A stretch of 64,000 nucleotides of DNA, from contig CM039504.1 in the NCBI GenBank assembly GCA_022432975.1, positions 3,073,459 through 3,137,458 of the forward strand, in the 5' to 3' direction. A program made the position numbers and the translations under genes. Shown here piece by piece: positions 1 to 10,746 of the stretch; the stretch's first letter is position 1, and the number at the start of each line of letters is the position of its first letter. The DNA comes from Begonia masoniana. Its lineage: Eukaryota; Streptophyta; Magnoliopsida; Cucurbitales; Begoniaceae. The notes under the pieces are model-generated. The model was not told where the DNA came from, made no database searches, and saw only the letters and a list, made by a program, of their open reading frames with translations.

Positions 1-786
1 ATTGCAAAGTTTGAGATGAAAGGAGCAAAACCAGCAAAACTACCACTTAACACTCAGACAATACATATTTTGAATGAGTCTACTGACTCACGAGAAACAC
101 AACTATACATGGAAGATATTCCTTACTCAAGTGCAGTGGGATCAGTCATGTATGCAATGATCTGCACCCGTCCAGATTTGGCATTTGCTATTAGCCTATT
201 AAGTCGATTCATGTCAAATCCGAGTAAAGATCATTGGCATGCCATGAAGGGTCTACTTAAGTACATTGGGTTTACTTTAAATGTGGGGTTACACTATGTT
301 AAACAAGGAAATGGTGTAACGGTTGATGGTTTTGTAGATTCTGATTATGCAGGTGACAGGGAAACAAGAAGATCAACAATAGCATTCTTCTTCCTTGTTT
401 GTGGGAACTGCATAAGCTAGAAAAGTCAGCGTCAACCGATGGTGACTTTGTCAACAACGGAAGCTGAATATGTGGCAACAACAGAAGCTGTTAAGGAAGC
501 ATTGTGGCTTCAAGGACTCTTACACGAGTTGAAGATATTCACAGGGACAGTCACTGTTTATTCCGACAGTCAGAGTTCGATTCATCTATGCAAGAATCCG
601 GTATTCCATGATCGTACCAAGCATGTGGACATTCGATACCATTTCATCCGTGAGAAGATATCGAGCGGATTAGTAAAGATAGAAAAAGTCAAAACTGAAG
701 ACAATCCTGCAGATTGTGGAACTAAAGTACTACCTCTAAGTAAGTTCAATCACTGTTTGAATTTGCTTGGAGTTAAGGGTAAATAA
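1..786 (+). pseudogene. Ty1/copia pol 3' end (RT tail and RNase H), broken by an internal stop
   Basis: One reading frame runs from the left window edge to TAA at 784-786 and encodes the end of a copia polyprotein. It begins in the last part of the reverse transcriptase (TRPDLAFAI, a conserved copia motif) and continues through RNase H, with the acidic residues visible in DSDYAGD, TEAEY and YSDSQSS. A TAG at 418-420 interrupts it where copia elements carry the tryptophan of the ISWKS motif, so this is a TGG-to-TAG nonsense change. The rest of pol, gag and the 5' LTR lie outside the window. It is followed at the expected distance by a polypurine tract and LTR. The element is probably non-autonomous now. 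The family call is firm; the lineage within copia was not determined. Confidence 0.9.
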
Positions 787-855
787 AGACAATGCAGCCG
801 AGTAATGATGTTCCAGAATTCTTGTTGCACAATGATTGAACTGAAATCTATCAAT

Positions 856-868
856 CTGAGGTGGAGTT
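856..868 (+). other. Polypurine tract of the left copia element
   Basis: The purine-rich stretch CTGAGGTGGAGTT lies directly before the TGTTG that opens the LTR. Copia elements use such a GGTGGAG tract to prime plus-strand DNA synthesis. Confidence 0.65.
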
Positions 869-1370
869 TGTTGAAAAGTCAGATTGGAGATTAAAATAAG
901 GATAAGAAATAGAGGGTGTGGATGTTGCCATGTGTCTTAATCTTATGCATGGGTAGCTAAAATAATATCTCAAGTTACAGGAGGAAATGTACTAGTCAGA
1001 GAGCAGCAACAAAAGAGGGGTTTTTTCTCTCGGGTAAAGGCAGATCTGAAGTTTTCAGAAGAAGGTGAGAAGGAACAGGGGTAGAGAGGAAATTTCTACG
1101 GTTGTTCTTCTAGATCAAGAGGAGGTTCTTGATAGTTTTGGTTTTTTGTTTTCTGCTGTATTTCTGTTTAGATTGAGGTTGTTTTCTAACTAGGTTGTAA
1201 AGGATTTCGGATTTCATAGTGCAACGAGTTCTGGCTGAACTCCGGAGACGTAGATCTTTTTGGATCGAACTCCGTAATCAATTTCTTGTGTCTCATTTTC
1301 TGTTTTGTTTTGCTTTCGTTTTGATCTTGCTGGTTTTGTGACTGAGAGTAAGGGGGAAGGATTCCCAACA
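869..1370 (+). repeat. 3' LTR of the left copia element
   Basis: A 502-bp segment begins TGTTGA and ends CCCAACA, giving the short TG...CA inverted ends typical of copia LTRs. It starts right after the polypurine tract and 82 bp after the pol stop codon. The partner 5' LTR is outside the window, so boundaries rest on the ends alone. The next five bases (ATTAT) would be the target duplication, which cannot be verified here. Confidence 0.75.
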
Positions 1371-3210
1371 ATTATAACGCAACAAATATTTATAGACTGT
1401 GTTTTGATTGAGGCTTTGACATGTTGAAATGAAAAATAATGAAATCAACTAAGAACTTCTGATCGTGTTTAAGTGTTACTTAAGAAGTTGATGTGTGAGA
1501 GAGAGAGAGAGAGAGTGGTGTTTGCGGTGGCATCAACACTAGTGGGTGAAGGTTGGCGTAAGCCCAATTTGTGATTTCCTTTTCTTACTTTTTGAAAAAG
1601 CATTAATTTCATTTTAATTACTCCATGCATTACGAGCTCTTTTTTCTGCTTCTCCTCTCATCATAAAAACACAAGCCACTTTTGGGATCCTTTTTTGTTA
1701 TTAAAGCAAAATTTAACTAATGCCAGACTAATTACTCTTATCCTACATGATTTACTTGACTAACTAATTGCTTGCTCCTCTATAGAAAAAGTGATATTTA
1801 CTCGTCTATAATAAAACTGTGTAGATTTCAAGTTAAAACAGACGATATGGTGTTAGTAGGATAGAGTTTTTACTACTGCTTATTATTAAGAACAATGTTA
1901 TTGTTTCGACAAAGAGAAAAACTTGTTGAAAATGTGCTAATTACTAAAAATTTGTCAAACAAAAGGAAATACGAAAGAATATGTGAGCCAAAACTCGATA
2001 AATTGACGTGTCAAGTAACATGAAGAGTTGGAGGGAACAGTGACTAGATTAGCACACGGTGATTAAAGTGAGAAGTTTCCATAAAATGGGATACATGGTG
2101 AAGGCAGCATAGCAAGCTTGTGTCACGAAAAGTGACGTAAGTTTTCACACAGCCCACATCCAAATAAGGTATTAGATACTTTTAAGTGGAGCACCATATT
2201 TAAATGGGCATCTAATCATCTCACATTTCATTCTTCATCATCATGGGAACAATCAATTTTCCCCATAAAAACTTTGGTAGATCTTGTTGTGTTATCGAGT
2301 AAAATCCTCCTATCTCAATTGGTCGAACTTGATAATAAACTCTGATGGACCAATAAGATGTAATATATTACGTGCAAATGACGATATCATCATGATAGCC
2401 AAACATTTTATGTTCTGGGTGAAGCGGCGGAGAGTGTTGCACCCTAGATGGTGAGAATCTAGTAGACAAAAGTATCACTAACTTACGCTCTGAACCAATT
2501 AGCAGAGGACACGTAGAATTCTTAATTATATTTTCGTAAAGCATTTTGTTTTCTTGGTTGAATCTTAGGTGTATTGTAGTTTTCACTGACACACATGGAG
2601 GAAGCAAAAAATGGTGGATATGAGAGAGAATGCAGTGGAGAGAGCGAAAGAATTGTCCAACAAAGAGAATGCATGAGTTTGAAATTCTGAGGCACTTCCA
2701 AAACGTATAAAGCCTCTTGTTATAACTTTGTCTATTCTTTCCTTTATTCTTCTCAGCAGTGATCCAAGCTAATACCAAATTAAGTTATCATATTCCCAAT
2801 TTTGCTTCTAGAATGCACCAAATTCAACTTCATAATTCTTTTTTTTATATATATTAAAAAAAGAAAAATGAGTTTGGAGATTGAGGCCTTCATTTTAAGC
2901 CTTAATCAGAGATCTCTTACATATGGTTTTGACAAAGTGCTTTTTAAAGAGTTTTTCAGAAAATTGTTTGAAATATCGCCTCTTGAATTTCTCATGCACT
3001 ATTTAACAAAAACAAAATCACGTTCCATCACCCAATTATGTCTTGTTTTCTACAGAAAATTATAACTAACTGGTTGGTCAAACTGAATAAGCCTGGCTTT
3101 TCAAAACCCAACTTTTGATAATCTTTAAAAGCTCCATGATTACTAAAGTTTCATTATATTTAACAATTTCCAGTACTTGTGCTTTATGTTCATGCAAAGA
3201 AAGGCACGAT
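1371..3210. other. Intergenic AT-rich DNA, no supported gene
   Basis: I see no conserved coding sequence here. There is a short GA microsatellite near 1497-1514. Open frames at 2368-2778 and 2802-3065 have no recognisable domain or coding-like composition and are probably chance. Confidence 0.6.
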
Positions 3211-3215
3211 AACAC
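3211..3215. repeat. Target-site duplication AACAC, left copy
   Basis: AACAC directly precedes the left LTR and is repeated exactly at 12879-12883 after the right LTR. Copia integrase produces 5-bp duplications, so this fixes both ends of the insertion. Confidence 0.93.
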
Positions 3216-5347
3216 TGTTGGTTTTCGGGGTTCCTACGCATGGCGGAATTCACTATTATTCATAATAATAGTGACATGCGTTACCCTGTGACTTTAAAAC
3301 TATTTTAAAATCATTAAAAACCATAAGTTGGATCGTTAGTCTAAAAGAAATTATTTTTGAGAAATATGTAATTTTTCAAAATGTAAACAATTTACATTGA
3401 GAAAAATTATTAGAATTAGGTTGTGAAGTAATAAAAGAAAATACCTTTTTGGAGCAACGCTTTTACTCAGGTACTCCCGTCTGATCTTAACAGCTTTAAC
3501 TCAGGATCAGGTGTTATTCCCGAAGACTTTGATACCGTCGAGTCTTCTCTGAAGATCTTTACACTAAAATCTCCTGACGTGTGGGCGTCTCTCTTACAAG
3601 AACAATACACTCTTATATTTCTAGAGAGACGTGTTCTCAACACATGAGACGTCTCTCTTCGATCTTAGAAAACGGTTTTCTAAAACCGAATACGGAAAGG
3701 TCACACATTTTCTCTCTAGGGATTTTTTTCTCGGTCGTTCACCGTTGTTAGTGTTCTCATCTGTCAAATCACATTTGACAATTTTATAGATCTATTATTA
3801 AAATTAATTTTCAGATTTATTTTAATAAAAACTAATTTTTAAAAAATAAATCTTATCTAATCAAATCTAATTTGATTTGCAGTTGATTTATCTAATAAAT
3901 CAAATTTATCTATTAATCATATAATCTAAAAACAGTTTTTAGAATATATTTATGAAAACTACTTTTCAAGATAATCTCATCTTATGAGATTCTTTAGATC
4001 TACTTTTAAATAGTAAACAAACTATAAGTCAATTGTAGATCGAATCTAATCTAATCAGATTTTCCAGATCTACTTTTATTCAAATTTCAGAAATCTGATT
4101 TGATAGTTTGTTACATAACCACTTTAAATTTGAAGATCAAATCTCATCTGATGAGATTCTTTAAATCTAATTCAAATCTCATCTGATGAGATTCTTCAAA
4201 TCTAATTCAAATCCCTTAAAAATATCTCATATAATGAGATATTTTATTTTGAATTCAAAATATAAAAACTATTTATATATTTTGAATAACAATATATTCA
4301 TTTGAGTGTTTATAAATGATTAATCATTATTAATCATTTATATATTTATTCTTATAACATGGAAATTAAATAGTGATATAAGATAACAGAGGGACCGATG
4401 GACCTATAGTCCTAAGCTCCAATAATATTTGTTAATTAATATAAACTCTTTATATTAAATAACACAATTATTAACTCTAAAGTAATTCCACTAAATACCT
4501 AGAGTTGCACTCTTAGAACTATAGAGTATATTTACTCAAAGTAATGTCCATTGATATAGTCATTACATATGTATTAATCCTCCATTAAGATTCGTAATAG
4601 AGCTAGGTATAAAATCCGTTAACCTCTCATATTACATCTTTATCCTTGACTACCATTAGTTCTTGATTGAATAATTAATTCATAACATTTATGAATTTGC
4701 GCGCTAATTATTCAATCCCTGAACTAACAAACAAGGGAATCTTATATTATGGATTTCATTGTATCAATGTTAGCATTCCCAGCTACTCATTTAATTTATT
4801 CCCAAAATACAAGGTTTATGTAATGTAACTCATACAAAACTATACCGAGTAAATCAAAGAATAAATTAAAATGAAATAGGAGTCTACTAAATACAATGAA
4901 TTAAGATCATACACATATGACCATCATTATGATAAAATTAATTGTTCTTTATTTAACGGATATTATAAGAACAATATAATTTCATCTGGTCCAGTCCTAT
5001 ATAATCATATTATATAAAATACAATCACTTTATGTCACTACATATATAGTCGGGATTTGACTATACGTTCTCAACGAAGTGAACTGTATTTATGACTTTA
5101 TTAATTTGAAGATCCTTTACTTCAAATATAAGTCATGGACTATTATGATTATTTCTTTTTAAATTTAATCCCACATATATCAACATATATGTAAATTTAA
5201 AATTGCACAAATAATCAAGGATTTTTCTTTGAATTTATAAAGCATATCTAATAATGCAAACATAAAAATTAATCATAAAAATTATTTGTTAATTACAGCA
5301 ATAAAAATGTTCATAACATTTGCTTGTTGGGCACATTATTCCCAACA
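3216..5347 (-). repeat. 3' LTR of the young copia element
   Basis: A 2132-bp direct repeat nearly identical to 10747-12878. On the minus strand it opens TGTTGGGAATAATG and closes CCAACA. It contains several short near-palindromes built on AATCTCATC/GATGAGATT at about 3973-3991, 4140-4158, 4175-4193 and 4222-4242. These could form hairpins in the U3 region or transcript. Confidence 0.95.
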
Positions 5348-5361
5348 ATCTCCCACTTGCC
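5348..5361 (-). other. Polypurine tract of the young copia element
   Basis: On the minus strand this reads as a GGCAAGTGGGAGAT-type purine tract immediately before the 3' LTR and right after the pol stop codon. It is the expected primer site for plus-strand synthesis. Confidence 0.8.
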
Positions 5362-8300
5362 CTAAAGCAAATGAGACATGTCTCTAATCCCTAATCCTTC
5401 AAGATGTTTATCAAAACTCTTTGCAGGCAATGTCTTGGTGAAGGGATCTGCAAGATTCTCAGTGGTTGGAATCTTCAAAACGGCGACGTCTCCACGTTGC
5501 ACGATCTCTCTAATCAGATGATATTTTCTTTCTATATGCTTTGATCTTTTGTGGCTTCTCGGTTCTTTAGAATTCGCCACTGCACCACTATTATCACAAT
5601 AAAGTGTGAGTGGTTTATTTATATCTGGAACAACTTCCAGATCACTAAAGAACTTGCGGAGCCAAACAGCTTCTTTAGCTGCTTCTGAAGCAGCTATGTA
5701 CTCGGCTTCCATAGTCGAGTCAGAAACTCCTCCTTGTTTGGTACTTCTCCAAACAATGGCTCCACCACCAAGAGTAAATACTGATCCAGATATCGACTTT
5801 CGATCATCTATATCAGATTGAAAATCAGAATCTGTATATCCTGTAGGAATCAAATCCCTACCAGAATATACAAGCATATAATTTCTCGTTCTCCTAAGAT
5901 ACTTGAGAATGTGTTTAACTGCTATCCAGTGATCTAATCCTGGATTAGACTGAAAACGGCTAACTATCCCTACTGCATAGCAAATGTCAGGTCTTGTGCA
6001 TAACATAGCATACATCAAGCTACCAACTGCTGATGCATATGGATAGCGTCTCATATCCTCTTCCTTTTGAGGCGTGTCAGGACACTGCTTCTTAGAAAGA
6101 GTAACTCCATGACGAGAAGGTAAATTACCTTTCTTGGAGTTCTGCATTGAATATCTGACAAGCATCTTGTCAATATACAATGCCTGAGACAAGGCTAACA
6201 ACTTATTCTTGCGATCTCTAAATAGACGAATCCCAAGAATATAGCTCGCTTCTCCCAAATCTTTCATTTGGAATTGCTTAGCCAACCAAGCTTTTATGTC
6301 TGATAATAATACTACATTATTCCCAATAAGTAGAATATCATCGACATAAAGAATTAGAAAAACCACTTGCTTCTCCTTGAAGAGCTTGTATACACAAGAC
6401 TCATCAAGATATTGCACAAATCCATAAGATTTGATCGCATCATCAAATCTCATATTCCATGACCTGGATGCTTGCTTGAGTCCATAAATAGACCTATGCA
6501 ATTTACAAACCTTTTGTTTTGCATCCTGTGCTATGAAACCCTCTGGCTGCTCCATATAGATAGTCTCCTCAAGATAGCCATTCAAAAAAGCTGTCTTGAC
6601 GTCCATCTGCCAAATCTCATAATCATAATGAGCAGCTATGGAAAGCAGAATACGAATAGATTTAAGCATTGCCACTGGTGAGAAGGTTTCTTCATAGTCA
6701 ATCCCTTCTTTTTGGGTATAACCCTTAGCCACCAGTCTAGCTTTGAATGTCTCTACATTCCCGTCTATTCCAAGTTTCCTCTTGTAGATCCATTTACACC
6801 CAATGGGTTTTACCCCTTCAGGTAAATCTACAAGATCCCAGACTGAGTTGGAATACATAGATTCCATTTCAAGTTTCATAGCTTCAAGCCATGCTTCTTT
6901 GTCAGAGTCTTCCATTGCACATCTATATGTCAATGGATCATCCTTCCCATCATCGGTGATAGCAACCTGTGCTTCACCATCGTGTCGATATCGAGATGGT
7001 AGTCGCACTACCCTATCGCTACGACGAAGTGTAATGATAGGTTGACTAGAAAGAGTGGTGTTTCTTGTAACTTGTGGATCAACAACTGTTGTTGTAACCG
7101 GTCTAACCTGGTCAGATTGAATCTCTTGTAAGACAATCTTACTATGAGGTTTGTAATTTGTTATATAGTCATGTTCAAGAAATGTGGCATTTGTCGATAC
7201 AAATACCTTATTATCCTGAGGACTATAAAACAAACCTCCTCTCGTGCTTACCGGATATCCAACAAACATGCAAACCTCAGTTCTTGGTTCCAACTTCCCG
7301 GTCTTACCTACTAGCACATGTGCTGGACAACCCCATATGCGAAAGTGTCTCAAACTAGGTTTGTGACCACTCCACAACTCAAATGGTGTTTTAGGTATAG
7401 ACTTAGATGGAACTACATTAAGTATGTAGGTTGCTGTTTGTAAAGCATATCCCCAAAACGATTTTGGAAGAGAAGAATAGCTCATCATGGATCTTACCAT
7501 ATTAAGCAATGTTCGATTTCTTCTTTCAGCAACACCATTCTGCTGAGGTGTGCCTGGTGCTGTTAGTTGGGATACTATCCCATTTTCTAACAGATAATCC
7601 TTGAATTCACTGTCAAGGTACTCACCACCTCGATCTGATCGAAGACACTTGATTGTCTTACCTAATTTGTTCTCAACTTCAGCTTTAAAATCTTGAAACT
7701 TTCTAAAAGTTTCAGACTTAAGCTGAATCAGGTAAGTATATCCATATCTTGAGTAATCATCTATGAATGTCAGAAAGTACTCATAGCCACCTCTGGCCCG
7801 TGTAGATATTGGGCCACATACATCTGAATGTATCAGCTCAAGTGTTTCTTGAGCCCTTTGGCCCTTTCTAATAAAGGACCTCTTGGTCATTTTACCTTCT
7901 AGACATGATTCACAGACAGGTAAAGATCCAACGGTTAGATCTTTTAAAGGACCATCCTTAACAAGTCTGTTAATTCTATCAAGATTAATATGACCAAGTC
8001 TTAGGTGCCAAAGATATGTATCATCAGTATAAGAAATCTTTTGCTTCTTGGATTTCGGCAATTCAACTTTGAACATTTCAGTATTCAACAGTGATGAACT
8101 TATGATGGGCCTTATCATATAAAGCCCATTTTCCATTGAGCCTGAACAAATATTCAAACCATTTCGAGAAATAATAACTGCATTATTATTAAAAGAAATA
8201 GCATATAATTGTTCAATTATTCGAGAAACAGAAATGAGATTTCTAGTAAACCCCGGAATAAAATAAATGTTTTCTAAAAACAAAAAATTTATTGTTCTCA

Positions 8301-8376
8301 AAATAAATTTTGGCTTCTCCCACTGCTGAAGCTGAAACAACCGCCCCGTTGCCAACTCTGAGGGTGAATTCTCCAT
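5362..8376 (-). CDS. pol: Copia pol: integrase, reverse transcriptase, RNase H
   Basis: An open frame of about 1004 codons. Residue 1 is only the first ATG in this frame, not necessarily a real start, since the frame continues a protease begun in the neighbouring gag ORF. The integrase zinc region has HLRLGH at about 124-129 and CESC at about 155-158. The integrase core has D184 (SDVCGP), D248 (SDRGGEY) and E284 (VAERRN), a D,D35E arrangement. The reverse transcriptase follows, with [19 protein letters not shown] and the catalytic YVDD. RNase H closes the protein with DSD, MEAEY and CDNSGA, ending near a KTLPAKSF motif. No internal stop was found. In the family this polyprotein makes and integrates the cDNA copy. 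The frame overlaps the gag ORF by about 130 bp in a different phase, because of one base in a homopolymer at 8282-8287. Confidence 0.93.
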   Translation of the reverse strand: MENSPSELATGRLFQLQQWEKPKFILRTINFLFLENIYFIPGFTRNLISVSRIIEQLYAISFNNNAVIISRNGLNICSGSMENGLYMIRPIISSSLLNTEMFKVELPKSKKQKISYTDDTYLWHLRLGHINLDRINRLVKDGPLKDLTVGSLPVCESCLEGKMTKRSFIRKGQRAQETLELIHSDVCGPISTRARGGYEYFLTFIDDYSRYGYTYLIQLKSETFRKFQDFKAEVENKLGKTIKCLRSDRGGEYLDSEFKDYLLENGIVSQLTAPGTPQQNGVAERRNRTLLNMVRSMMSYSSLPKSFWGYALQTATYILNVVPSKSIPKTPFELWSGHKPSLRHFRIWGCPAHVLVGKTGKLEPRTEVCMFVGYPVSTRGGLFYSPQDNKVFVSTNATFLEHDYITNYKPHSKIVLQEIQSDQVRPVTTTVVDPQVTRNTTLSSQPIITLRRSDRVVRLPSRYRHDGEAQVAITDDGKDDPLTYRCAMEDSDKEAWLEAMKLEMESMYSNSVWDLVDLPEGVKPIGCKWIYKRKLGIDGNVETFKARLVAKGYTQKEGIDYEETFSPVAMLKSIRILLSIAAHYDYEIWQMDVKTAFLNGYLEETIYMEQPEGFIAQDAKQKVCKLHRSIYGLKQASRSWNMRFDDAIKSYGFVQYLDESCVYKLFKEKQVVFLILYVDDILLIGNNVVLLSDIKAWLAKQFQMKDLGEASYILGIRLFRDRKNKLLALSQALYIDKMLVRYSMQNSKKGNLPSRHGVTLSKKQCPDTPQKEEDMRRYPYASAVGSLMYAMLCTRPDICYAVGIVSRFQSNPGLDHWIAVKHILKYLRRTRNYMLVYSGRDLIPTGYTDSDFQSDIDDRKSISGSVFTLGGGAIVWRSTKQGGVSDSTMEAEYIAASEAAKEAVWLRKFFSDLEVVPDINKPLTLYCDNSGAVANSKEPRSHKRSKHIERKYHLIREIVQRGDVAVLKIPTTENLADPFTKTLPAKSFDKHLEGLGIRDMSHLL

Positions 8377-9355
8377 CAGCTAGTCTCCTGTAGGAGTTTA
8401 GCATCTGCAAAGAACAACAAACATGATTAGTCGCACCTGAATCAATTATCCAGGGTGATAAATCACTTTCAATCAAACAAGACTCAGTAACTAGTAAATC
8501 AAATTTACCTTTTTGCTTTTTCAGCTCCTCGAGATACTGCTTGCAGTTTCTCTTCCAATGGCCATCTACCCCACAATGAAAACATTTTCCTTTGGGCTTT
8601 AAATGGTCTGAGCTTCTCTTGTTTGACTTGTTCTTTTTCTTGAGCTTCTGGGCTCCCTGTTGTTGGCCCTTTTTACCCTTGGCCTGTTTCTGGAATTTCT
8701 TTCTCTTCTTAAGAGAAGAATTGGATGAAGAAGGTTCCACAACATTTGCTTCACTCTTCTTATCCACAGAAATAGACTCAAAAATGGTCAGCTCATTCAG
8801 CAACTGAGTCAAATCATAACTCAATTTATTCATGAAATAATTGCTTTTGAACTGGAGAAATTGTGGGCTAAGGCTTTCTAAAATCATGCCCACTTGGGTT
8901 GCCTCATCAATATGAGCTCCATTAATTTCAGCTTCATGAATAGTACTGATCATCATCAGAACATGTTGACGTACGGGGACTCCTGCTTTCATCTTAGAGT
9001 TCATAACTCTCTTTATTGCTTCATGTCGGGCTTGGTCAGACGGTCTGCCAAACATGCCTTGAAGAGACTCCATTATCTCATAAGCAGTCTCACAGTTCTC
9101 GAATTTTGCACTGAGAACATCAGACATGGTTGCAAGCAAATAACAACGGGCTTTGACATTTGCTTTGATCCATGTATCATAAGCATCTTTCAGAGCCCGT
9201 TGAGCATTAGTAGCAGGAGTAGGAGGACATTCCTCCGTCAGTACGAATTTCAAGTTGTCATGCACGAGAATGAGATTCAAATTCTTTTTCCACTTTACAA
9301 AATTGTCGCCGTCAAGCTTTTCAGTCGCAAGCAAATTTATCATTAATTGAGACAT
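8243..9355 (-). CDS. gag: Copia gag with start of protease
   Basis: The likely start is the ATG at 9355 (MSQLMINLL), because copia gag proteins begin just before an L-x-G-D-N-F/Y-x-x-W motif, seen here as [10 protein letters not shown]; an in-frame ATG at 9388 adds 11 hydrophobic residues and is less likely. A UBN2-like gag core follows, then a lysine-rich segment, then one zinc knuckle [14 protein letters not shown] (CX2CX4HX4C). The frame then enters the aspartic protease, with the catalytic DSGA in [12 protein letters not shown]. The expected protease sequence continues in the other frame after a T-run on this strand (positions 8282-8287), so the last roughly 20 residues here are probably out-of-frame. 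Gag forms the virus-like particle; protease cleaves the polyprotein. Confidence 0.9.
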   Translation of the reverse strand: MSQLMINLLATEKLDGDNFVKWKKNLNLILVHDNLKFVLTEECPPTPATNAQRALKDAYDTWIKANVKARCYLLATMSDVLSAKFENCETAYEIMESLQGMFGRPSDQARHEAIKRVMNSKMKAGVPVRQHVLMMISTIHEAEINGAHIDEATQVGMILESLSPQFLQFKSNYFMNKLSYDLTQLLNELTIFESISVDKKSEANVVEPSSSNSSLKKRKKFQKQAKGKKGQQQGAQKLKKKNKSNKRSSDHLKPKGKCFHCGVDGHWKRNCKQYLEELKKQKGKFDLLVTESCLIESDLSPWIIDSGATNHVCCSLQMLNSYRRLADGEFTLRVGNGAVVSASAVGEAKIYFENNKFFVFRKHLFYSGVY

Positions 9356-9388
9356 GATGCTGTAATAAATAAATAAAATTATAATCAA

Positions 9389-10730
9389 TTTTATGCTATA
9401 AAATTCAAAATGTTATGGCATGCTAGTATGATGCATGAACATGCTAATCACAAAAATATGTAAATGCTACTATAGCCTCGATAACATAATAAATCACCTT
9501 AGGGCAGAAATATTATCAATTAATAAATTTACTCAAAATATCTCATATTTTCGAAATTTATTAACTTACCGAAAATTTTGGTCAAAATATAACTAACACG
9601 TTTAGTTATATTTTCATGAGTGTAACCCACTGTTTTGGATTTATGAAACTTAACTTATAGTCGCCGCCGTAGGGTCGGACAACTATAAAATACATTTCAT
9701 ATATCCTATCTCTAGGAGACCAACCTTGGTATTGACCTAAGTGAACACTCTCCGTAGGGAGGATGAAAATCAAAGTCATCTCGGAGCCCCACTTAGATCT
9801 CACGGTGTTGTGCCAACAGCGGAGACCATGGGATGTTACGCCTAACTTCCCGCTCCCACTCATTATTTTGAATTAGTGATTATCGAATATCAAATATTCC
9901 TTGGTATCGATAAATTAATCATATTAATTTATCAATACTTAATTATTAATCTTATAATCATATTATAAAATTAATAATTTCAAATAATCAAATTACTTGA
10001 ATTTTCTAAAAATAAAGTAAATTTTTAACAAATTAAAAAAAATTACTTTATTTTTATATTCTCACATAATTCATTAAAATGAATCAATATTAGTTTTAAT
10101 CAAATTAAAACTAATTTATTTAATAAACTCTTTATTAAATCATTATGCAATTTAAATAATGTTTAAATGCATGACATGTGAGAAATTTAAAAATAAACCT
10201 AAACATGCATAATCTATATGACATGTGAATGCATGGCAATATAACAAATTATATCAACATAAAAATAAATGAAATAGTGACCGGGTTGACCTTTGGGTAT
10301 TTCTAAAATTACAACCCCAAAATTAAAATAAATAAAACTAAGATTCCTAATCTTCGTCTTTTCGTAACCGCCTCATCCAAATGATCAGCTTCAAAAATTC
10401 ACAAATCAAATTTGTGAATTCATATCTGATTGGGCAACATCATCAATTTTCGTCAATAGATCAAATCTTTGACGAAAACTCCATCCTTGGCCTTGAAGTC
10501 TTCGATCTTCATTGTAGGATTACAAATTTGACAGTAAAGAAAAATATGTAAATCAAATAAATCCTAACCCAAACAACCGACATAATTTCGATCACTATTT
10601 CATGCCATGCAAAACATACATCCACAATATATATTCATAAATATATATAATGCATAAAATCTAATTCTAACACATATCACAATTTACATTAAATTGTATC
10701 ATCAAAAATATTTTAGACTAATAAAACCAA
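9389..10730 (-). other. Untranslated leader of the young copia element
   Basis: About 1.3 kb lies between the primer-binding site and gag. It is AT-rich except for a GC-richer block near 9640-9870, which holds an open frame of about 85 codons (9606-9863, minus). Long structured leaders carrying packaging signals are known in LTR elements; whether this block is one, or a real upstream ORF, is not determined. Confidence 0.7.
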
Positions 10731-10744
10731 TGGCTCTGATACCA
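10731..10744 (-). other. Primer-binding site, initiator tRNA-Met type
   Basis: On the minus strand the bases read TGGTATCAGAGCCA, two bases after the end of the 5' LTR. This is the classic copia site complementary to the 3' end of initiator methionine tRNA, used to start minus-strand cDNA. Confidence 0.93.
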
Positions 10745-10746
10745 AT

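Noticed and set aside
2368..2778. 136-codon frame
   Set aside because: No recognisable domain, AT-rich, no neighbouring exon or promoter signal.
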